Source of the DNA: Bacteroidales bacterium
GTDB lineage: Bacteria; Bacteroidota; Bacteroidia; Bacteroidales; UBA1556
Direction: 5' to 3'
DNA length: 13,433 nt
Assembly: GCA_029935325.1 (NCBI GenBank)
Contig: JAOZKO010000045.1
Span: 1-13,433, forward strand
In this document: piece after piece, positions 7,624-13,433 of the stretch
Position numbering within the stretch: the stretch's first letter is position 1
How the letters are laid out: every line of letters begins with the position of its first letter
Made by a program: the position numbers and the translations under genes
The notes under the pieces: model-generated
The model's input: the letters and a program-made list of their open reading frames with translations, nothing else
What the model was told of the DNA's origin: nothing
Database searches by the model: none

Positions 7624-8826
7624 ATGAACTGGGAGATAATTTCTTTTAAGAATATCAAATACCTAGCATTCCTGATTTACTTTTCAGGGATGTATTTTGG
7701 ACTTCCATATGCTGTTCAGTCAATTAGCCTTTTTGTGCTTATAGCTATAATTCAGCTATTTACTAAAGGTGCTAATAAATTAAATGCTATAAATAAAATC
7801 TTAATTATACCAATAGTATTTTACCTTTTACATGCAATTTCATTATTTTATTCTGATAATACTGCCGATGCAAAATTTGATTTGCAAGTAAAACTATCAT
7901 TTCTAATTCTCCCTTTATTATTTGCTTTAGAAAAGAATGAAAATAAAATTGATTTCTCCAAACTTATAAAAGCATACATTTATATAAGTGGTTTATTTAG
8001 TATTCTACTGCTTATATTAAATATAATTGTGTACTTCCAAACAGGAAGTTTCAATTATTATATGAAGTTCTCAGTATTTATGCACCCCTCGTATATGGCT
8101 CTGTATTTGGCAATTAATGTGCTTTTTGTCAGTATAGAATCGATCAAAAACAAAGCTATTAATCCCATATATATTGCCTCGCTATTACTTTCACTTATTG
8201 TAATATATTTTAGCGAATCCAAGGCCGGACTAATAAGTGTATTTGCTTTAATTATTTTTGTTCTATATAAAAGCCTTTATGTCAGATATAAGAAACAGAC
8301 TATAATGGCTTTGGGATTTATTATTCTAGGATTTAGTCTGCTGCTAGTATTTAACCCTCGGTTTAAAGCTTTAAGCTATTCGCTAAGCAATTACGAAGAA
8401 ACCTTTGCTCATCCTGAGAAAGTAAAAGAGTCGACAGCACTAAGGATATTAGTTTGGGATGCAAGTATCAGAATCATTAAGAAAAATCCAGTTATTGGAG
8501 TTGGCTCTGGTGATATTAAAGATGAGCTTATTAAAATCTACAAGGAGCGAAATTATAAAATACCTTTGGAATTGCAAATAAATTCTCATAATCAGTTTTT
8601 GGAAACAACAGTAGGACAAGGTATTATTGGCTTGATTTTACTTCTTTCCATGCTATTTATTCCTCTTTTTGTTCCATTGGAAAACAAATTTTTAATGCAA
8701 GGCTTTATTCTAATCATTAGTATCAATTTGCTTTTTGAGTCAATGTTTAATACCCAAGCAGGAGTGGTATTTTTTGCTTTTATATATAGCTTTGTTGTTT
8801 CTGCAAAGTCAAAAGAAACCACATGA
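7624..8826 (+). CDS. O-antigen ligase / polymerase (Wzy_C family) membrane protein
   Basis: A polytopic inner-membrane enzyme that acts on the periplasmic face. It would transfer a lipid-linked oligosaccharide to an acceptor (WaaL-like) or polymerise repeat units (Wzy-like). It has 400 residues and about 10-12 hydrophobic segments. Family signs are MHPSYMALYLAINV (153-166), YFSESKAGLISVFAL (195-209) and the large periplasmic loop with RILVWDASIRIIKKNPVIGV (274-293) ending in HNQFLETTVGQGIIGLI (322-338). His322 and Arg274/Arg283 fit the conserved loop residues of the ligases. Ligase and polymerase cannot be told apart reliably by sequence. It is preceded by its own candidate promoter and overlaps the oxidoreductase gene by ATGA. 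There is no other ligase/polymerase in the window. Confidence 0.85.
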   Translation: MNWEIISFKNIKYLAFLIYFSGMYFGLPYAVQSISLFVLIAIIQLFTKGANKLNAINKILIIPIVFYLLHAISLFYSDNTADAKFDLQVKLSFLILPLLFALEKNENKIDFSKLIKAYIYISGLFSILLLILNIIVYFQTGSFNYYMKFSVFMHPSYMALYLAINVLFVSIESIKNKAINPIYIASLLLSLIVIYFSESKAGLISVFALIIFVLYKSLYVRYKKQTIMALGFIILGFSLLLVFNPRFKALSYSLSNYEETFAHPEKVKESTALRILVWDASIRIIKKNPVIGVGSGDIKDELIKIYKERNYKIPLELQINSHNQFLETTVGQGIIGLILLLSMLFIPLFVPLENKFLMQGFILIISINLLFESMFNTQAGVVFFAFIYSFVVSAKSKETT

Positions 8827-10388
8827 ACCAATACGATTATATAATCATAGGCAGCGGCTTTGGTGGCTCGGTTTCAGCATTGCGACTTGCCGAAAAAGGA
8901 TACTCTGTTCTTGTAATAGAAAAGGGCAAATGGTATCACCAAAATGATTTCCCAAAAACTAATTGGAATTTAAAAAAGTGGATTTGGCTTCCTTCCTTTG
9001 GCTTTTATGGTATTATGAAAATGACTTTCTACAGTCACATTGGTATTCTCAGCGGCACTGGCGTTGGTGGTGGATCTTTGGTTTATGCCAATACATTACC
9101 TAAACCAAAGGCTAGCTTTTACAAAAGTGGCAATTGGGCTAAGCTTGCAAATTGGGAAGAGGAATTAGCTCCACATTACGAAACTGCTAAGCAAATGCTT
9201 GGTGCAAGCTTAAATCCTAATTTGGAAACCGGTGACAATATACTTAAAGACCTTGCTAAAACCAGAAATCAATCTGAATTCTTTAAGCCAACTGAAGTAT
9301 CAGTATTCTTTGGCGAGCCGGAAGAAGAAGTTGAAGATCCATTTTTTAATGGCAAAGGCCCGCGAAGAAGTGGCTGTACTTTCTGTGGTGCTTGCATGAC
9401 TGGCTGCCGACATAATGCAAAAAATAGCCTTGACAAAAACTACCTCTACCTCGCACAAAAACTTGGTGTAGAAATAATCTCCCAACAAGAGGTATATAAT
9501 GTTGTTGCTAATGGCATTGGTGATGGCTCCCAAGGATATACTATTAGTGCTAAATCCTCCACGAAATTCATAAAGAAGCACCAAGAATATAAAGCCAAAA
9601 ACGTAATATTTGCAGGAGGAGTATTAGGGAATATGAACCTGCTACTTAAGCTAAAGGAAAAAAGTTTACCCAAATTAAGCAATCAACTTGGCAAATATAT
9701 ACTCACAAATAATGAAGCATTAATCTTTAGCGTAAGTGATGATGCAAGCAAGGATTTGAGTAAAGGTATTGCAATTGGCTCTATTATGGATGTTGATGAA
9801 AATACACATTTGGAAGTTGTAAGATATGGCGAAAATTCAGGCTTCTGGCGTTTAGGAATGCTTCCTAATGTTATTGGTAATAATATCTTTTCCCGAATAG
9901 GAAATATGATTTTGAAATACTTCAAAAGTCCTATAAAATATCTGAAACTAGCTTTTGTAAAGGATTTTGCCAAGCAATCTATTGTATTGCTTTTTATGCA
10001 ACAAATTGATACTACATTGCAATTCAAAAGAGGCTGGTTTAGGTTAAAAACAGGAATAAGTCATGGCAAAAAACCTAGTGCACAAATTCCACTAGCTTAT
10101 GAACTGGCAGATCAATATAGCAAGCTAAATAATGCTAAGCCAATGGTTTTGCTAACAGAGACGCTACTCAATATGCCATCTACTGCGCATATTCTTGGAG
10201 GAGCTGTTATGGGAGCCTCCTCTGATGACGGAGTGATTGATAAAACCAGTCACGTCTTTGGTTATAAAAATATGATGATATGCGATGGCTCTGCTATTTC
10301 GTCAAACCCTGGAGTAAATCCCTCCCTGAGCATTACTGCAATTACTGAGCACGCTATGAGTTTGCTGCCCTTTAAAGAGAAGAGTTAG
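8823..10388 (+). CDS. GMC-type FAD-dependent oxidoreductase with a CxxCxxCxxxC motif
   Basis: A flavoprotein of the glucose-methanol-choline oxidoreductase superfamily, nearest in layout to the cholesterol-oxidase-like branch. FAD binding is shown by IIIGSGFGGSVSALRLAEKG (7-26), an acidic end of the second strand (VIEKG, 31-35) and SGTGVGGGSLVYANTL (77-92). The C-terminal part holds the substrate-side motifs STAHILGGAVMG (453-464, His456) and DGSAISSNPGVNPSLSI (488-504, Asn499), followed by ITEHAM. Residues 185-195 read CTFCGACMTGC, four cysteines in ferredoxin-like spacing (C185, C188, C191, C195). I recall a similar cysteine group in mycobacterial ChoD-like proteins. The gene starts inside the ligase stop (ATGA), so it is coupled to glycan assembly genes although the family is often linked to sterols or alcohols. 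The substrate is unknown. There is no Tat or Sec signal, so it is probably cytoplasmic. Confidence 0.88.
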   Translation: MNQYDYIIIGSGFGGSVSALRLAEKGYSVLVIEKGKWYHQNDFPKTNWNLKKWIWLPSFGFYGIMKMTFYSHIGILSGTGVGGGSLVYANTLPKPKASFYKSGNWAKLANWEEELAPHYETAKQMLGASLNPNLETGDNILKDLAKTRNQSEFFKPTEVSVFFGEPEEEVEDPFFNGKGPRRSGCTFCGACMTGCRHNAKNSLDKNYLYLAQKLGVEIISQQEVYNVVANGIGDGSQGYTISAKSSTKFIKKHQEYKAKNVIFAGGVLGNMNLLLKLKEKSLPKLSNQLGKYILTNNEALIFSVSDDASKDLSKGIAIGSIMDVDENTHLEVVRYGENSGFWRLGMLPNVIGNNIFSRIGNMILKYFKSPIKYLKLAFVKDFAKQSIVLLFMQQIDTTLQFKRGWFRLKTGISHGKKPSAQIPLAYELADQYSKLNNAKPMVLLTETLLNMPSTAHILGGAVMGASSDDGVIDKTSHVFGYKNMMICDGSAISSNPGVNPSLSITAITEHAMSLLPFKEKS

Positions 10389-10466
10389 AGACATGACTTA
10401 ATGAACTTTGTAAAAGGCTAAAACATAAAGGATAAGGCTGAGGTTAAGGTCAGAGTAAGCAAAGCA

Positions 10467-10490
10467 CCTTTGTGTCTTAGTGCCTTAGCA
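10467..10490 (-). repeat. Second copy of the dispersed octamer repeat, inverted
   Basis: On the minus strand it reads TGCTAAGG, CACTAAGA and CACAAAGG, matching the copy at 5245-5268 at 18 of 24 positions. The two copies flank the four-gene glycan block 5413-10388 in opposite orientation. Confidence 0.6.
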
Positions 10491-10520
10491 GTTAAGAAAA
10501 AATGCGCGACCAATTTTACC

Positions 10521-10645
10521 AGGCTTTACAAGACTTTTCAATTCTTTACAACTCCTTACAACCCTTTACAATACCTTACAACCCTTTACAATCCTATACA
10601 ATCCTTTACAATTCCATACAACCCCTTACAATATTTTACAATCCC
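10521..10645 (+). repeat. Decamer tandem array, period exactly 10 bp
   Basis: Twelve successive 10-bp units and a half unit follow the pattern AYYCYTTACA. All twelve keep A at position 1 and T at position 7, and eleven keep C at position 4 and A at position 8. Positions 2, 3 and 5 vary, mostly between pyrimidines. There is no insertion or deletion between units, so the phase is held strictly while the sequence drifts. From 10533 to 10649 the plus strand has no G at all. Encoded peptides would be low complexity and are not considered real. Confidence 0.9.
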
Positions 10646-10704
10646 CAAAGAAAGCTATCAATATATTATATTATAATTGTGGCTAGTCAATTCAAAAAAA
10701 GGCA

Positions 10705-10712
10705 TATCTTTA
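10705..10712 (+). promoter_or_regulatory. Candidate -7 element for the helicase gene
   Basis: TATCTTTA matches TAnnTTTG at all but the last base and ends 20 nt before the ATG at 10733. The nearest upstream TTG (10677-10679) leaves 25 nt, longer than usual. The decamer array ends about 60 bp further upstream. Confidence 0.35.
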
Positions 10713-10732
10713 CAGCAATAAAATAATTATCT

Positions 10733-13183
10733 ATGAAGAAGAATCCGGAACTAGACTTAGCATATGAATTTGTACAATATACTAACCGAAATATATTTTT
10801 AACAGGAAAAGCGGGTACTGGGAAAACCACCTTTCTCAGATCATTAAAAGAGCGTACATTCAAAAGACTAGTAATTGTAGCTCCAACAGGTGTTGCTGCG
10901 ATAAATGCTGGGGGAGTAACTATTCATTCATTTTTTCAGCTTCCATTTGGCCCAATTATTACTGAAAGAGTTGCGGGTCATAAGATTGATAATCCAAATT
11001 TCAAACAGAAGTTTAATCGCAAGAAAATAAATATTATAAAATCTTTAGACCTTTTGATTATTGATGAAATATCGATGGTTAGAGCTGATATGCTTGATGC
11101 TATTGATGAGGTTTTAAGAAGATATAAAAACCGTTTTCTTCCTTTCGGTGGAGTCCAGTTACTGATGATTGGAGACTTACAGCAATTGTCACCAGTTGTT
11201 AAAGATGATGAATGGGGAATGCTAAGCAAGTATTATAAATCTATGTATTTTTTCAATAGTAAGTCATTGGAAGATGCTGATATGGTTACTCTTGAACTTA
11301 AGCATGTTTACCGTCAGAGCGATGATGTTTTTCTGGATATCCTTAACGAAATACGTAACGACAGATTAAGTCAGGAGTCATTTGATCTATTACATAAGAG
11401 GTATATTCCTGGTTTTTCGCCTGAAAATGATGAGGGCTATATTACCCTTACAACACATAATAATTCTGCTAAGAAAATTAATGATATTCAGCTTGATAAA
11501 ATAAAAACCAAAAGCCGAAAGTTTAAAGCAACTGTAAAGGGCAATTTCTCAGAACATTCTTACCCTACAGAGTTTGAACTAGAACTTAAGATTGGTTCAC
11601 AGGTAATGTTTGTGAAAAATGATAGCTCCCCAGAGAAACGATATTTTAATGGTAAAATAGGAGAAATTAGAGCTTTTGAAGGTAATTATATTATCGTTAA
11701 ATGCTTGGGTGATGATGAAGAAATAGAAACAGGAATCGAAGAGTGGGAAAATATCAGATACTCCATTAATAGCAATACTAAAGAAATTTCAGAAGAGTTT
11801 ATTGGCTCTTTTGCTCAGTTTCCACTGCGATTAGCTTGGGCAATAACAATCCACAAAAGTCAAGGGCTAACATTTGAAAAGGCAATTATAGATGCTGCAG
11901 CAGCCTTTGCTCACGGTCAAACTTATGTGGCGCTGAGTAGATGCAAAACTATGGAAGGATTAGTTTTAAGTACTCAGATTTCCGAAAGTGCTATTATTTG
12001 TGATAAAGAAGTAAATGTTTTTAATCAACTGGCATCAGATAACCAACCTGATTCAGAGAAGCTAAAGCAAGCAAAATATGCTTATCAGTTGGATTTACTC
12101 CTGGACCTATTTAATTATAAGCAGCTAAACTACCGATTGCAACGACTCGAACGATCATTAGAAGAGCATAAAAAAGGTTTCCAGGGAGACATTAGCGAGA
12201 AGCTAACAGAAATTCAAAAAAACCTAATGCCTGAAATATCAAGTATTGCACAAGGTTTTATAAATCAGATAAATAAGTTACTACTTGATAATGCTGATAC
12301 TAAAACCAATACTAGCCTGCAAGAAAGGATAAAGAAAGCTGCAGTATATTTTCATGCTTTTCATGAGGATAAAATCTTAAAAGCACTTAATGAAAGTAGA
12401 TTTGAATCAGACAATAAAGCTGCTAAAAAGGCTATAAAAGAGAATCTTACTGCCATTAATGAGATACTAACTATCAAGCAGAAAAGTTTGAAATCTTGCT
12501 TCCAAGGGTTTGAAGTTAAAGATTTTCTTGAGGTTAGGGCGAAATCTGCAATTGCAGACAATACTAAAGCTAAAAAAGAAAAGACGGAATTCAGAGATGT
12601 GGATACTATTCATCCCGATTTGTATTCTCTCCTAAAATATTGGCGGAGGGAAGAAGGCGATATACGTATGGTCCCTTTGTTTCAGGTAGCATCAAACAAA
12701 ATGCTTCAGGGTATTGCCAATGAGCTTCCTACTACTAGCAAGCAGCTATTAGCAATTAATGGAATTGGTAAAAAGAAAGTTGACCAATATGGCATTGAGC
12801 TTATAGAAATGGTAATGGAATATCTGGTAGAAAAAGGTATCGACCCCAAGGAAGATGCACCAGAAGTAATAAAAGTCCCGAAGAAGAAAAACCATGAATT
12901 AAGTTATGAGCTATATAAAAATGGCAAAGAAATTAAGGAGATTGCCAAAGAAATGGGCTATGTAGTCAGTACTATTGAAAGCCACTTAAGTCGATATGTT
13001 GCTACTGGCGATCTTGATGTGGACGAATTTGTGGAGCAAAAAGTTATTGATAAGCTTATTAAATATTTTGAAAAAAATCCAGAATCAACCCTAGGCGATG
13101 CAAAAATAGCACTGCCAGATAGCATTAGCTACGGTGAATTAAAACTTGTGCAAAAACATCTGGAATTTATAAAGAATTCGTAA
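10733..13183 (+). CDS. PIF1-like superfamily 1 DNA helicase with HRDC and helix-turn-helix C-terminus
   Basis: An ATP-driven DNA helicase of 816 residues. The motor carries Walker A GKAGTGKTT (25-33), APTGVAAINAGGVTIHSFF (50-68), Walker B LLIIDEISM (107-115), GDLQQLSPV (147-155), a motif IV-type LELKHVYRQ (187-195), WAITIHKSQGLTFEKA (369-384) and TYVALSRCK (397-405), the order seen in PIF1/RecD-type enzymes. A long charged linker (about 440-620) is probably helical. Residues about 628-702 match an HRDC nucleic-acid-binding domain (VASNKMLQGIANELPTT; LLAINGIGKKKVDQYG). Residues about 720-765 look like the HTH_40-type segment known from the C-terminus of RecQ in this phylum (ELSYELYKNGKEIKEIAKEMG). 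Likely role: resolving replication or recombination intermediates. The start is the first ATG, just before the helicase domain. It appears to be monocistronic. Confidence 0.93.
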   Translation: MKKNPELDLAYEFVQYTNRNIFLTGKAGTGKTTFLRSLKERTFKRLVIVAPTGVAAINAGGVTIHSFFQLPFGPIITERVAGHKIDNPNFKQKFNRKKINIIKSLDLLIIDEISMVRADMLDAIDEVLRRYKNRFLPFGGVQLLMIGDLQQLSPVVKDDEWGMLSKYYKSMYFFNSKSLEDADMVTLELKHVYRQSDDVFLDILNEIRNDRLSQESFDLLHKRYIPGFSPENDEGYITLTTHNNSAKKINDIQLDKIKTKSRKFKATVKGNFSEHSYPTEFELELKIGSQVMFVKNDSSPEKRYFNGKIGEIRAFEGNYIIVKCLGDDEEIETGIEEWENIRYSINSNTKEISEEFIGSFAQFPLRLAWAITIHKSQGLTFEKAIIDAAAAFAHGQTYVALSRCKTMEGLVLSTQISESAIICDKEVNVFNQLASDNQPDSEKLKQAKYAYQLDLLLDLFNYKQLNYRLQRLERSLEEHKKGFQGDISEKLTEIQKNLMPEISSIAQGFINQINKLLLDNADTKTNTSLQERIKKAAVYFHAFHEDKILKALNESRFESDNKAAKKAIKENLTAINEILTIKQKSLKSCFQGFEVKDFLEVRAKSAIADNTKAKKEKTEFRDVDTIHPDLYSLLKYWRREEGDIRMVPLFQVASNKMLQGIANELPTTSKQLLAINGIGKKKVDQYGIELIEMVMEYLVEKGIDPKEDAPEVIKVPKKKNHELSYELYKNGKEIKEIAKEMGYVVSTIESHLSRYVATGDLDVDEFVEQKVIDKLIKYFEKNPESTLGDAKIALPDSISYGELKLVQKHLEFIKNS

Positions 13184-13228
13184 AGATTAATAGAATTATT
13201 TTATTAAAAGTGGATTGTGTTTTTTTGT

Positions 13229-13236
13229 TATTTTTG
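13229..13236 (+). promoter_or_regulatory. Candidate -7 element downstream of the helicase
   Basis: TATTTTTG is a perfect TAnnTTTG in a T-rich stretch, so chance is likely. A second near-match, TAGTTTTA, lies at 13262-13269, 28 nt before the small ORF at 13298. Either could serve that ORF. Confidence 0.25.
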
Positions 13237-13297
13237 GCACTTATTAGTACCGTTTAATAATTAGTTTTACAATAGACTTTATAACAACTAAAATCGT

Positions 13298-13429
13298 ATG
13301 GCAGTATTTATCTTTTTCTGTTTATCTGCGTTATTTTTATTGTCCATAGCTGCGGCTATGCAAAAGAAAAATGCCTTGGTAAACAATAAAAATTTAAATC
13401 CGGCCTATATACGACTTCAATCATTATAA
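13298..13429 (+). CDS. Possible 43-residue single-span membrane peptide
   Basis: ATG at 13298 opens a 43-codon frame ending in TAA. The product begins MAVFIFFCLSALFLLSIAAA, a strongly hydrophobic stretch that would span the membrane once, followed by a basic, polar tail (QKKNALVNNKN...IRLQSL) that favours the cytoplasmic side. The frame is complete in the window, and its near-consensus upstream -7 sequences are weak evidence for expression. It resembles no family I can name. Short AT-rich frames with hydrophobic codons arise easily by chance, so this is tentative. Confidence 0.35.
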   Translation: MAVFIFFCLSALFLLSIAAAMQKKNALVNNKNLNPAYIRLQSL

Positions 13430-13433
13430 AGTC

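Larger units (their letters stand above)
10389..10732. other. Non-coding spacer of 344 bp holding two repeats
   Basis: No credible gene lies here. Reading frames through the region only translate the 10-bp array. It contains the inverted copy of the octamer repeat (10467-10490), the decamer array (10521-10645) and a weak promoter before the helicase. No clear terminator follows the oxidoreductase stop. Confidence 0.7.

Noticed and set aside
9300..10027. Minus-strand open frames opposite the oxidoreductase
   Set aside because: They lie entirely inside a gene with strong domain motifs and encode nothing recognisable.
10470..10726. Small proteins with YNPLQ-like repeats across the decamer array
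   Set aside because: Two overlapping frames both translate the 10-bp repeat into low-complexity peptide. The period shifts frame and there is no start context or family match.
13187..13207. Terminator hairpin after the helicase (TTAATA/TATTAA)
   Set aside because: Six A-T pairs only, without a T-run; too weak to call.

Overview
The window looks like chromosomal DNA of an AT-rich member of the Bacteroidota. Four things point there. Several genes are preceded by the Bacteroidota -7 promoter motif TAnnTTTG, and start codons lack Shine-Dalgarno sequences. There is a periplasmic-TPR sensor histidine kinase, and a PIF1-type helicase carrying C-terminal HRDC and helix-turn-helix segments. The intergenic repeats (CGCAAAGA-type units and a CCCGATA/TATCGGG palindrome) are of kinds I remember from this phylum. 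I cannot assign a genus.

Layout. Positions 1-265 hold a 56-bp tandem repeat (four full units and one partial). Read on the minus strand, each unit begins like the 5' end of a serine tRNA gene, with a palindrome in the D-arm region, and a good minus-strand promoter faces the array. Next come a sensor histidine kinase (488-2644, plus) and, convergent with it and sharing a 4-bp TTAA overlap at the stops, a UDP-GlcNAc 2-epimerase of the WecB family (2641-3702, minus). A divergent promoter region leads into a surface-glycan block on the plus strand: a Wzx-like flippase (3828-5135, TTG start), two GT-B glycosyltransferases (5413-6492 and 6489-7574, ATGA overlap), an O-antigen ligase/polymerase (7624-8826) and a GMC-type flavin oxidoreductase with a four-cysteine motif (8823-10388, ATGA overlap). 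A 344-bp non-coding stretch holds a dispersed repeat and a 10-bp-period, G-free tandem array. It is followed by a large helicase (10733-13183) and a possible 43-residue membrane peptide (13298-13429).

How the genes fit together. The epimerase would supply UDP-ManNAc or a related sugar nucleotide. The two glycosyltransferases would build an oligosaccharide on a lipid carrier, the flippase would move it across the inner membrane, and the ligase/polymerase would join it to its acceptor or extend it. The oxidoreductase is translationally coupled to the ligase, so it may belong to the same pathway, but its substrate cannot be read from sequence. No initiating sugar-phosphate transferase or export machinery is present, so this is a partial or satellite glycan locus. 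The kinase and helicase look like independent neighbours. The most unusual signals are the tRNA-Ser-like hairpin array at the left edge and the helically phased decamer array before the helicase.
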